Shown: piece by piece, positions 8,833-16,865 of the stretch | Position numbering within the stretch: the stretch's first letter is position 1 | Layout: every line of letters begins with the position of its first letter | Origin: Thermohalobaculum sp039805905 | GTDB lineage: Bacteria; Pseudomonadota; Alphaproteobacteria; Rhodobacterales; Rhodobacteraceae | Length of the DNA stretch: 64,000 bases | Assembly (NCBI GenBank): GCA_039805905.1 | Contig: JBDIVM010000003.1 | Coordinates: 124,001-188,000 of the forward strand | Direction of reading: 5' to 3' | Made by a program: the position numbers and the translations under genes | The notes under the pieces: generated by a model | What the model saw: only the letters and a program-made list of their open reading frames with translations | Databases searched by the model: none | What the model was told of the DNA's origin: nothing

Positions 8833-10929
8833 TCACCTCGGCGCCAGCGCCGCCACCTCGCGGCGGAACGCCAGCGCCCCATCGGGTCGCGGCGGAGCGT
8901 CGAGTTCCTCGGCATAGCGCCGCCCGGCATGGACCGCATGGGCGATGGTCGCCGGCGCCAGCGCATCGCCGATCGCAGTCACGCGCTCGATCCCGGCACC
9001 GGCCCAGTCGCCGCGCCGCGCCTGCAGATCGTGAACCAGCCCGTCCACCGGGCTGCGCGAGGTCACCAGCACCACCGCGTCGGCCTCGATGCCCTGCTCG
9101 CGGCCGGTATAGGCGCAGGCCATCGTCGCGGCGCCGGGCGCAACCCTCTCCAGCGTCAGCGAGGGCCGGATCGCGACCCCCTTCTCCAGCAGGCGCCTCT
9201 GGATGAAGGGCTGCTCCATCGTGGCTGCGGTCCAGGTCGATGCCTCGGTGGCCGGGGTGGCGTAGGTCACGTCATGGCCTTCGGCGGCCAGGAGTTCGGC
9301 CAGCACGCCCGCCATGTAGTAGTGCTCGTCGTCCCAGACCAGCACGCGCCTGCCTTTCGGCCGCTTCCCGTCCATCAGGTCGTCCGGCGTCAGCACCTCG
9401 CTGCCCGCGGCAATCGGCATCGGCAGGGTCCAGCGGTGTCCCACCCCGTCGGCCCGCCATCTCGCGCCGGTGGCGATCACCACGCGCGGAAAGCCGAATT
9501 CGAGGATGCCTGCCGCATCCAGCCGGCTGTCGAAGAAGATCTCGGCCCCCGGCAGCTGGTCGAGCTGCAGCTTCCGGTAGTCGCGCACCCGGATCCAGGC
9601 CGCGAGCCCCGGCAGCCGCGCCTCGCGCGCCACCCGCCCGCCGAGCTCGGTGCCGGCCTCGGCGAGCGTCACCCTGTAGCCGCGCTTGGCGAGCATCTGG
9701 GTCGCCTCGAGGCCCGCGGGCCCGGCGCCGATCACCAGCACCGCCTTGTCGGTCTCGGCCGTGCGGATGCGCTCCGGATGCCAGCCACGGCGCCACTCGT
9801 CGCCCATCGACGGGTTCTGGGTGCAGCGGATCGGCGACATGTGGAAGTCGCCCGAGACGCAGATGTTGCAGCCGATGCATTCGCGGATGTCCTCGAGCCG
9901 ACCCTCCTCAAGCTTCTTCGGCAGGAATGGGTCGGCGATCGAGGGCCGCGCTGCGCCGATCATGTCGAGCACGCCGCGCCGCACCAGCGAGGCCATGCGG
10001 TCGACCGAGGTGTAGCGGCCGACCCCGACGACGGGCTTCGTGGTCAGCTTTTTCGCATTCGCGAAGAATCTCTCCTGCGCCCCCTCCTCGCCGAAGCGCG
10101 AGGTCACCGAGTCGTGCTCCCAGTTGGCGAGGCAGAGGTCCCAGAGGTCCGGGATCTCGGCCAGCATCCCGATCACGTCCTCGGCCTCGGCCAGGTCGAG
10201 TCCGCCCTCGCCGGAGAGCTCGGACATCGACATGCGGATCGGCACGGCGCAGCGGTTGCCGACCGCATCCCTGGTGTCTTCCAGAACCTCGCGCAAGAGC
10301 CGCACCCGGTTCTCGAGGCAGCCGCCATACTCGTCGGTCCGGTGGTTGAAGCGCCGCGACAGGAAGTGGCAGAAGATGCTGAGCCCGTGCCCGGCATAGA
10401 CATAGATCAGGTCGAACCCCGCCTTCTCGGCCCGCAGCGCCGCATCGCGATGCCAGCGGCGCATCAGCCGGATATCCTCCCTGTCCATCGTCTTTGCCTG
10501 GATCGGATGGTAGGAGAAGGTCGCGACCGGCAGTCCGGTCGGCGCGAGCGGCACTTCGCGCGACCAGAGGTTCGGGGCGTCGAGGCCATTGTGGCAAAGC
10601 TCGATCCCGGCCAGCGCGCCATGCTCGTGGATCGCATCTGCCTGCCGGGCCAGGGCCGGGATATCGGCGTCGTCCCAGAGTCGTCCCTCGATATAAGGGG
10701 CGATGTCGCCCGACGGGTGGATTTCCACCTCCTCGGTGCAGACCACGGCCCAGCCGCCCTCGGCCTTCACCCCGCGCATCGCCGCCAGCGCCGAGGGATC
10801 GCGATAGCCCATGCCGTTGCAGTGTGGCACCTGGAAGAAGCGGTTCCTCGCGACCTTCGGGCCGATCCGCACCGGCTCGAACAGGATGTCGTGGCGCGGG
10901 TCGCGGCGCGTCGTGCATCCCTCAGCCAT
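8833..10929 (-). CDS. Trimethylamine dehydrogenase-family iron-sulfur flavoprotein (DgcA / N-methylproline demethylase-like)
   Basis: A 698-residue NADH:flavin-oxidoreductase-type protein of the trimethylamine/dimethylamine dehydrogenase family, which includes DgcA of dimethylglycine catabolism and N-methylproline demethylases. Residues 1-340 are an old-yellow-enzyme-like FMN barrel. A 4Fe-4S motif follows, Cys351-x2-Cys354-x2-Cys357-x11-Cys369. An ADP/FAD-binding fold begins with GAGPAG at 401-406. ATG 10929 is used; it overlaps the end of the upstream gene by 8 bp. It probably oxidatively N-demethylates an amine, releasing formaldehyde, with electrons going to an electron-transfer flavoprotein or similar carrier not seen nearby. 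Substrate is inferred from neighbours (Rieske oxygenase, sarcosine oxidase). Confidence 0.85.
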   Translation of the reverse strand: MAEGCTTRRDPRHDILFEPVRIGPKVARNRFFQVPHCNGMGYRDPSALAAMRGVKAEGGWAVVCTEEVEIHPSGDIAPYIEGRLWDDADIPALARQADAIHEHGALAGIELCHNGLDAPNLWSREVPLAPTGLPVATFSYHPIQAKTMDREDIRLMRRWHRDAALRAEKAGFDLIYVYAGHGLSIFCHFLSRRFNHRTDEYGGCLENRVRLLREVLEDTRDAVGNRCAVPIRMSMSELSGEGGLDLAEAEDVIGMLAEIPDLWDLCLANWEHDSVTSRFGEEGAQERFFANAKKLTTKPVVGVGRYTSVDRMASLVRRGVLDMIGAARPSIADPFLPKKLEEGRLEDIRECIGCNICVSGDFHMSPIRCTQNPSMGDEWRRGWHPERIRTAETDKAVLVIGAGPAGLEATQMLAKRGYRVTLAEAGTELGGRVAREARLPGLAAWIRVRDYRKLQLDQLPGAEIFFDSRLDAAGILEFGFPRVVIATGARWRADGVGHRWTLPMPIAAGSEVLTPDDLMDGKRPKGRRVLVWDDEHYYMAGVLAELLAAEGHDVTYATPATEASTWTAATMEQPFIQRRLLEKGVAIRPSLTLERVAPGAATMACAYTGREQGIEADAVVLVTSRSPVDGLVHDLQARRGDWAGAGIERVTAIGDALAPATIAHAVHAGRRYAEELDAPPRPDGALAFRREVAALAPR

Positions 10930-11953
10930 TCTCGAATCCCACCAGTACGTTGACCGTATTGATCCCGACCTCGGCGACGGCATAGCCGCCCTCCATCACG
11001 AAGAGCGTCGGCAGGCCCAGCTTCGCGATGCGGGCGCCGTAGCGGGTGAAATCCTCCGACTTCAGCTTGAAGAACGAGATCGGGTCCTTCTCGAAAGTGT
11101 CGACGCCAAGCGACACGACCAGCGCGTCCGGCGCGTACTGCGCGATCCGCACGCAGGCGTCCTCCAGCGCCGCGCTCCACCTGGCATAGGGTGTGGCCGG
11201 CGGCAGCGGGTAGTTGACGTTGAACCCCTCGCCCCGGCCCGCGCCGGTCTCGTCCGCCCCGCCGAGGTAATACGGGAAGGCATCGAGCGGATCACCATGC
11301 AGCGAGAGGAACAGAACGTCGTCGCGGCGGTAGAAGATCTCCTGTGTGCCGTTGCCGTGGTGGAAGTCGACATCGAGGATCGCCACCCGGCCGGCCCCCT
11401 GGTCGCGGAACGCCTGCGCCGCGATCGCGGCATTGTTGAGGAAGCAGTAGCCGCCATACATGTCGGTCGAGGCGTGGTGGCCGGGCGGACGGCAGAGCGC
11501 GAAGGCGGCGCGGGCACCTTCCGCGATGACCTTCTGCGCGGTCAGCGCCACGTCGGCCGAAGCCTGTGCCGCCTCCCATGTACCCTCGCTGATCGTGGTC
11601 TCGCCGGCGAGACAGTAGTAGCCAATCAGCCCGTCGATGTCGCGCGGCGGCACGTTGCGCGGCATGGCGCGCGACGGCCACACCGTCGGCATCGCCTCGC
11701 CCTTGAAACCGCGGGCGACCCAGTGCGTCCAGCAGGTCTCGAGGAACGTCACGAAGGCCGCGTCGTGAATCCGCAGCACCGGGCCGAGGCCATGCGCCTC
11801 CGGCGCGACCACCGGCCCGAGGCCGACCTCGCGAACGCGCGCCAGGATGTGCTCGGCGCGCTCGGGGCACTCGAAGGGCGGGACCAGCTCGCCACCAGCG
11901 AGCTCGGTCTTCGAGGCGCGCAGCCTGTGGCGCTCGGTGTAGACGGTCTGCAA
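10922..11953 (-). CDS. Acetylpolyamine amidohydrolase (histone deacetylase superfamily)
   Basis: Zinc deacetylase of 343 residues, the length of bacterial acetylpolyamine amidohydrolases. The whole active site is visible: tandem His159-His160 after PPG, zinc ligands Asp196 and His198 in DVDFHHGNG, third ligand Asp285 in SLGVD, and a late EGGYA with the catalytic Tyr. Family members release acetate from acetylated polyamines or other acylated amines. Its place between the DUF1028 gene and the TMADH-like gene suggests deacylation of an amine substrate before or after demethylation. Polyamine specificity is inferred from family only. Confidence 0.9.
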   Translation of the reverse strand: MQTVYTERHRLRASKTELAGGELVPPFECPERAEHILARVREVGLGPVVAPEAHGLGPVLRIHDAAFVTFLETCWTHWVARGFKGEAMPTVWPSRAMPRNVPPRDIDGLIGYYCLAGETTISEGTWEAAQASADVALTAQKVIAEGARAAFALCRPPGHHASTDMYGGYCFLNNAAIAAQAFRDQGAGRVAILDVDFHHGNGTQEIFYRRDDVLFLSLHGDPLDAFPYYLGGADETGAGRGEGFNVNYPLPPATPYARWSAALEDACVRIAQYAPDALVVSLGVDTFEKDPISFFKLKSEDFTRYGARIAKLGLPTLFVMEGGYAVAEVGINTVNVLVGFENG

Positions 11954-11991
11954 GGCTTTCCCTCCGTTTCCGGCCGGCTCGCGGCCTGGCG

Positions 11992-12666
11992 CTATTCCTC
12001 GCCCGGCACACCGTAACTCGGTGCCACGCTTGGATCGAGCGCCCGCGTCACGTAGTCGGAAAGCTGCGGCTTGTAGATGTGCCAGAGCCTCGCGAGCTCC
12101 TCGACCGGGTCGCCCTCCGACCAGTCGACCCTGAGATCGGCGACCGGCCAGGGAACCCTGTCGACGATCTTCACCCCCGCCGAATGCACCGGCCCCTCCT
12201 CGCCGCCCGCGGCGACGCCGGCGCGCATCGCCTCGATCAGCCGGTCGCCGAGATGGCCGGGCGTTGCCTCGAAGGCAGTGATCATCGCCTCCGGCACCAA
12301 TCGGCTCGCGAGCATGTTCCCCGCGGCGGCGGCGCCGTGGGTCTCGGCATGGGCGTGGGTTCCCAGCACCCGCGACCCGTGATGGATGGCGATCTGGCCC
12401 GAGGCATCGACCGCGACCAGCTGGCGATAGTCGATATGTGGGGCGGTCTCGCGCAGGATCGCCACCGCCTCGGAGGCGCGGGCGCCAAGCGCCATCAGGT
12501 CGAGCGCGCGCGTCCCCAGCGCCGGATCGGTGATGTTCTGGCTTGCCACCGCCCCGACCCCGGCCCTGGCATGCGCGCAGCGCGCCGCCACCGCGGGCGA
12601 CGAGGACGAGACGGCGATCCCGAACATGCCGGTCTCCGGGCAGCGCGCGAGGATCGAGAAGGTCAT
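11992..12666 (-). CDS. DUF1028 protein, putative Ntn-hydrolase
   Basis: A 224-residue DUF1028 protein. It begins MTFSILAR and carries the family's GMFGIAVSSSSPAV and G-A-x-A-x-Q-N segments. The family is predicted to have an Ntn-hydrolase fold, in which an N-terminal residue acts as nucleophile, but its reaction is not established. It lies 10 bp after the Rid-family gene in the same transcript, a pairing that suggests hydrolysis of an amide or imine-derived intermediate; that is inference. A C-terminal extension after about residue 180 (WHIYKPQLSDYV) is seen. Confidence 0.8.
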   Translation of the reverse strand: MTFSILARCPETGMFGIAVSSSSPAVAARCAHARAGVGAVASQNITDPALGTRALDLMALGARASEAVAILRETAPHIDYRQLVAVDASGQIAIHHGSRVLGTHAHAETHGAAAAGNMLASRLVPEAMITAFEATPGHLGDRLIEAMRAGVAAGGEEGPVHSAGVKIVDRVPWPVADLRVDWSEGDPVEELARLWHIYKPQLSDYVTRALDPSVAPSYGVPGEE

Positions 12667-12676
12667 GTCCGTGCCC

Positions 12677-13090
12677 TCAGTCCGGGATCACGGCCGTGAC
12701 CTCGATCTCGACCAGCCATTCGGGCCGCGCGAGCGCCGTGACGACGAGGCCGGTCGAAACTGCATGCACGCCCTTCATGTAGCTCCCCATGGTGCGGTAC
12801 ACCGCGTCGCGGTGGCGGATGTCGGTCAGGTAGACGACGATCCGGCAGATGTGGTCCATCCGCGATCCGCATTCCTCGATCAGCACCCTGATGTTCTGCA
12901 TGACCCGGTGGGTCTGCGCCTCGGGGTCGCCGACACCGATATTCTCGCGGCTGTCGAGATCCTGCGCCACCTGGCCGCGCAGGAACACCAGCGTGCCGCG
13001 GGCGACCACCGCCTGGGCGAGGTCGTTGTCCAGCTTCTGTTCGGGGTAGGTGGTCCTGGTGTTGAAGGGGCGGATGCGCTTGTGGGCCAT
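12677..13090 (-). CDS. Rid (YjgF/YER057c/UK114) family protein
   Basis: A 137-residue Rid-fold protein; the family includes RidA, which hydrolyses reactive enamine/imine intermediates. ATG 13090 gives the normal length, although the frame is open further upstream. Aligning its C-terminal VEIEVTAV with the IEIEAIAV end of E. coli RidA puts Thr, in an S-T-G segment, where RidA has its catalytic Arg105. Imine deaminase activity is therefore uncertain, and it probably belongs to one of the other Rid subfamilies. It sits between the Rieske oxygenase and DUF1028 genes in the amine cluster. Confidence 0.85.
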   Translation of the reverse strand: MAHKRIRPFNTRTTYPEQKLDNDLAQAVVARGTLVFLRGQVAQDLDSRENIGVGDPEAQTHRVMQNIRVLIEECGSRMDHICRIVVYLTDIRHRDAVYRTMGSYMKGVHAVSTGLVVTALARPEWLVEIEVTAVIPD

Positions 13091-13148
13091 CGGGCGTTCC
13101 TGTGACGGGGTTGGCGGGATCGGTGCGGGTCCGGCACTGCGCGGGCCG

Positions 13149-14294
13149 TTACCCGCGCGGCGCGCGGTCGGTGCGGCTCGCGATGTAGCGCGCGAAGTCG
13201 TAGTTCGGCCGTTCGAGATGCGAGAGATGCCCGGGCCGCGCGAGACCCGACGAGAGCCCGCGATAGACCCGCTCGGTGCAGCCCCGGTCCTCGACATTGA
13301 CCGCGTCCAGCAGCTCCTTGAGCTGGCGGAAGTGCTGCTGCGCGTCCGGGTCGCTGACGAAGTCGGGCGACATGCCGCCGCCGAAGCCGATCTGCACCTG
13401 GCCGGGGCCATGCGGCAGCAGGGTGAGATACCAGAAATAGCCCGGCGTCAGCGTGATCAGCAGGCTCGGATAGATCGCCAGCAGGAAGGTCGTGCGCCTG
13501 AGGTCGCCCTTGAGCCGGGTGTTGTTCGGATGCGCCAGCGCGATCTTCAGCCGGTCGTCCTTCAGGATGGTGTGATGGTTGAATGCCCTGTGGCCCGGCG
13601 GGCAGACCATTTCCTCGAGCTTCGACAGCCCGCCGATCGTGCCCGCATGGCAGACCGGCAGGTGGTAGCTCTCCATGAAGTTCTCGGCCAGCACCTTCCA
13701 GTTCGTGTCCCAGAGATGGGTCTCGTAGAAGGTCTCGGCGTAGTCCTCCATGCCGAAATCGGCGATCAGCCTCTCGACCTCGGCCAGGCGCCGGGACACC
13801 GGCTCTGCGTCCGGATTGAGCGTGACGAAGACCCAGCCCAGCCACTCCTCGCAGCGGATCGCCGGCAGCCGGTAGTCCTGCCTGCAGAATCCCTCGTTCT
13901 TCGCCATCGCGGGAGCGCCGCGCAGCGTGCCGTCGAGGTTGTAGGTCCATCCGTGATAGGGGCAGGAGACGGTCTTGACCCGTCCGCGTCCCGTCAGGAT
14001 GGTCGACATCCGGTGCAGACACACATTCGACATGGCGCGCAACCCGCCATCGCGGTCGCGGATCACCAGCACCGGCTGCCCCGCAATGTCGTGGGTCACG
14101 TAATCGCCCGGCCCGGCCAGCGCCCCCGCCCGGCCGACACAGATCCAGTCGCGGCGGAAGATGCCTTCCAGCTCCCGCTCCAGGAACATCTGCGAGGTAT
14201 AGACCTCCGGCGGCATGGCGCGCGCACGCTCGAAGGGGACCGCCACATTCTCCCGCAGGAGCGCCACGGGATCGGGCGTCGTCATCTCGTTCAT
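13149..14294 (-). CDS. Rieske non-heme iron oxygenase, alpha subunit, quaternary-amine type
   Basis: A 381-residue aromatic-ring-hydroxylase-type oxygenase. The Rieske 2Fe-2S site is Cys92-x-His94-x16-Cys111-x2-His114. The mononuclear iron motif is E-N-F-M-E-S-Y-H-x4-H with His211 and His216. The residue bridging the two metal centres is Glu208, not the Asp of aromatic dioxygenases; Glu here is typical of oxygenases acting on quaternary amines (carnitine CntA, glycine betaine GbcA, stachydrine Stc2). It likely removes an N-methyl group or breaks a C-N bond of a quaternary amine. No reductase gene lies beside it. Start ATG 14294, with an alternative ATG at 14285. Confidence 0.87.
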   Translation of the reverse strand: MNEMTTPDPVALLRENVAVPFERARAMPPEVYTSQMFLERELEGIFRRDWICVGRAGALAGPGDYVTHDIAGQPVLVIRDRDGGLRAMSNVCLHRMSTILTGRGRVKTVSCPYHGWTYNLDGTLRGAPAMAKNEGFCRQDYRLPAIRCEEWLGWVFVTLNPDAEPVSRRLAEVERLIADFGMEDYAETFYETHLWDTNWKVLAENFMESYHLPVCHAGTIGGLSKLEEMVCPPGHRAFNHHTILKDDRLKIALAHPNNTRLKGDLRRTTFLLAIYPSLLITLTPGYFWYLTLLPHGPGQVQIGFGGGMSPDFVSDPDAQQHFRQLKELLDAVNVEDRGCTERVYRGLSSGLARPGHLSHLERPNYDFARYIASRTDRAPRG

Positions 14295-14334
14295 CGCAGC
14301 TCTCCCGAAATCACGTCTCGCGAAGTCACGCTGC

Positions 14335-15150
14335 TCAGATGATAGCATGCCGGACCTTCGCCGAGACCCACTCACTGAGCACCACGGTGCCGAGAATCAC
14401 GATAAAGATCATTGTCACCTGCGGCCAGGCCAGCACGTTGAGCGAGGCCTGAAGCTGCAGTCCGATGCCCCCGGCACCTACCAGGCCGAGAATCGCCGAT
14501 TCCCGGATGTTGATGTCCCAGCGGAACACCGAGATGCCGGCGAAGGCGGGCAGGATCTGGGGCACGATCGCGTAATCGATCAGCTGCGCGCCCGAGGCGC
14601 CGGTGGCCGTCACTGCCTCGACCTGCGCTTCGTCGATTTCCTCGATCGCCTCGTAGAGCAACTTGGCGACGAAACCGATCGATCGCAGCCCGATGGCGAC
14701 AATGCCGGCCAGTATGCCGGGTCCGATGATCGAGACCAGCAGGAGCGCCCAGATCAGCGAGTTGATCGAGCGCGACGAGACGATGATCAGGAGCGCGACC
14801 GGTCGTGCAACATAGAGGCTCGGCGTCGTGTTCCGGGCCGCGAGCAGGGCGACCGGGACCGCCAGGAAGACACCCATCAGCGTGCCGAGGGTGGCGATGT
14901 TGATGGTGTCCCAGAGCGGCCACCAGAGTTTGTCCATATAGGACCAGCGCGGCGGTATCATGCGGCTGCCGAGATCGGCCGCCTGGGTCGGCGCGTCGTA
15001 GACGAAGAGCCAGATGGTGTCCTTCGTCATCACCTGCCAGCAGAACACCGTCAGCGCCGCGACCGCCAGCCAGCCGGCCCAGAGCACCAGCCGCTGCACG
15101 CTCGTGCGGTGCCTCCAGTCCGGCTTGCCGTTCACCAGCGCGACCGGCAT
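14335..15150 (-). CDS. phnE: PhnE-type ABC transporter permease (second)
   Basis: Inner-membrane permease of 271 residues, related to phosphonate importer PhnE. It has several hydrophobic segments, the EAA-type cytoplasmic loop (EAVTATGASGAQLIDYAIVPQ) and the C-terminal GLVGAGGIG signature. The ATG shares a base with the stop of the preceding permease (TGATG). It is paralogous to that permease, so the pair probably forms a heterodimeric channel. The substrate may be phosphonate or, given the neighbourhood, an N-methylated amine. Confidence 0.88.
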   Translation of the reverse strand: MPVALVNGKPDWRHRTSVQRLVLWAGWLAVAALTVFCWQVMTKDTIWLFVYDAPTQAADLGSRMIPPRWSYMDKLWWPLWDTINIATLGTLMGVFLAVPVALLAARNTTPSLYVARPVALLIIVSSRSINSLIWALLLVSIIGPGILAGIVAIGLRSIGFVAKLLYEAIEEIDEAQVEAVTATGASGAQLIDYAIVPQILPAFAGISVFRWDINIRESAILGLVGAGGIGLQLQASLNVLAWPQVTMIFIVILGTVVLSEWVSAKVRHAII

Positions 15151-15965
15151 CACTGCACCCATTTGCGGACATGGCTCGACGAGTATTCGGCGGCCATGAC
15201 GATGGCGATGATGATGATCAGGATCCCGCCGGCCGAGTCGAACTCGTAGCGGTCGATGGCGGTGTTCAGCGTCGCCCCGATGCCGCCCGCCCCGACGATT
15301 CCGATCACCGCGGATTCGCGGAAGTTGATGTCGAAGCGGTAGAGCGAGAGGCCGATCAGCCGCGGCATCACCTGGGGCTGGATCGCATAGTTGATCAGCT
15401 GCCACCAGCTCGCGCCGGTGGCGCGGATCGCCTCCGCCTGGGCCTCGTCGATGTCCTCTATGTCCTCGGCAAGGAGCTTGGCCAGGAACCCGATCGTGGA
15501 GAAACTCAGCGTCAGGAAGCCGGCAAAGGGTCCGAACCCGAACATCGCGACAAACAGGATGGCGACGATGATCTCCTGGAGCGCCCGCGAGATGGCGATG
15601 ATCGCGCGGCACAGCAGATAGACCGCCGGTGGGGCGATGTTCCGCGCGGCGCCGATGCCGATCGGGATCGAGATCGCGATGCCGACAACCGTCGAGGTCA
15701 TGGTCATGGTCAGGCTCTCGACCAGCCCGATCCTGATGTCCTCCCAGCGCGAGGTGAAATCGGGGTGGAGGAAGCCCTGGATGAAGCGCCAGCCGCGTTC
15801 GAGCCCTTCGTAGACCCGGGTCCAGTTCACCTCGACCGAGCAGATGGCGAGCACGAGATAGACCAGCGCACCGCCATAGATGCCATAGCGCCAGCCCCGG
15901 TCGCGGATCAGCACCGGCGGGCGTTTCCAGCGGCGCGGGAAGGCCGGGACGTCGGCCATGGTCAT
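15150..15965 (-). CDS. phnE: PhnE-type ABC transporter permease (first)
   Basis: Permease of 271 residues with about six transmembrane segments, the EAA loop (EAIRATGASWWQLINYAIQPQ region) and GIVGAGGIG near the C-terminus. The start ATG overlaps the ATPase gene's stop (ATGA) and the stop overlaps the next permease start, so phnC-phnE-phnE is tightly coupled. Pairs of PhnE-like permeases are common in PhnCDE-type operons. I assign the family from motifs; transport substrate is not determined by sequence. Confidence 0.88.
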   Translation of the reverse strand: MTMADVPAFPRRWKRPPVLIRDRGWRYGIYGGALVYLVLAICSVEVNWTRVYEGLERGWRFIQGFLHPDFTSRWEDIRIGLVESLTMTMTSTVVGIAISIPIGIGAARNIAPPAVYLLCRAIIAISRALQEIIVAILFVAMFGFGPFAGFLTLSFSTIGFLAKLLAEDIEDIDEAQAEAIRATGASWWQLINYAIQPQVMPRLIGLSLYRFDINFRESAVIGIVGAGGIGATLNTAIDRYEFDSAGGILIIIIAIVMAAEYSSSHVRKWVQ

Positions 15966-16783
15966 ACGAGGCCCGCGAGGCGCTCCTCGCGCTCACGCTC
16001 GTCCTCGGCCTCCGCGTCGCGACCGCGGCGCCGGATCGCGGTCCAGTCCTCCTCGCCGTAGATCGTGGTGAGCACCCGTTCGTCGAGGTCGCCGGCGGCG
16101 CCGTCGAACACGACCCTGCCGGCCTGAAGGCCGATGATCCTCTGGGTGAAGCTCTGGGCGAGCACGACGTCATGGATGTTGATGATGGCCGGCAGGCCGC
16201 GCTCGCTGCAGATATCGACGATCAGCCGCATGATCTGGCGCGAGGTCTTCGGGTCGAGCGAGGCGGTCGGCTCGTCGACCAGCAGGAGCTCGGGGTCCTG
16301 CTCGAGCGCCCGGGCAATACCCACCCGCTGCCGCTGGCCGCCGGAGAGCGCATCGGCGCGCTTGTCGGCATGCTCGGTCAGCCCGACCCGCTCCAGCAAC
16401 GCGAATGCCTTGGCGATGTCGGCTTCCGGGAAGCGGCGGATGAAGCTCCGCCAGAACGGCACATAGCCGAGCCTGCCCGAGAGCACGTTCTCCATAACCG
16501 TCAGCCGCTCGACCAGCGCGTATTCCTGGAAGATCATGCCGATCCTCCGCCGCGCCCGCCGCAGGTCGCTCCGCGAAAGCGCGATGATGTCTATGTCGCC
16601 GAGATATACGCCGCCGGCGCTGGGCTCGACCAGCCGGTTGATGCAGCGGATCAGCGTCGACTTGCCGGCGCCGGAGGGACCGATCAGCCCCACCACCTGC
16701 CCGGCGGGCACCTCGAAACTGACCTCGCTCAGCGCACGGTCGCCGGTGCGGTAGGTCTTGGAAAGCCCCTCGATCCTCAGCAA
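15962..16783 (-). CDS. phnC: PhnC-type ABC transporter ATPase
   Basis: ATP-hydrolysing subunit (273 residues) of the Phn-type importer. Walker A is GPSGAGKST at residues 35-43, the signature LSGGQ is at 146-150, and Walker B ends with Asp170-Glu171. The charged C-terminal tail (RRRGRDAEAEDEREREE) is longer than usual and its role is unknown. It follows the binding-protein gene after an 82-bp gap that contains a strong hairpin, and its stop overlaps the first permease gene. Confidence 0.9.
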   Translation of the reverse strand: MLRIEGLSKTYRTGDRALSEVSFEVPAGQVVGLIGPSGAGKSTLIRCINRLVEPSAGGVYLGDIDIIALSRSDLRRARRRIGMIFQEYALVERLTVMENVLSGRLGYVPFWRSFIRRFPEADIAKAFALLERVGLTEHADKRADALSGGQRQRVGIARALEQDPELLLVDEPTASLDPKTSRQIMRLIVDICSERGLPAIINIHDVVLAQSFTQRIIGLQAGRVVFDGAAGDLDERVLTTIYGEEDWTAIRRRGRDAEAEDEREREERLAGLV

Positions 16784-16811
16784 GGCCCGTCCCCCTGACT
16801 ATCGCTCGACG

Positions 16812-16848
16812 GGGCCGGCGCGAACGGCAGGGCCGTTGGCGCCGGCCC
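16812..16848 (-). terminator. Intercistronic hairpin between phnD and phnC
   Basis: Arms at 16812-16827 and 16833-16848 are complementary over 16 bp with one mismatch, around a 5-nt loop. There is no T-run after the hairpin in the direction of transcription, so it is more likely an attenuator or mRNA 3'-end stabiliser for the binding-protein message than a full rho-independent terminator. Confidence 0.7.
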
Positions 16849-16865
16849 TGCCGGTTCGGCTCAGC

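Noticed and set aside
8044..10953. Long plus-strand frame opposite the amidase and TMADH-like genes
   Set aside because: Shadow frame; the minus-strand proteins carry complete catalytic motifs.
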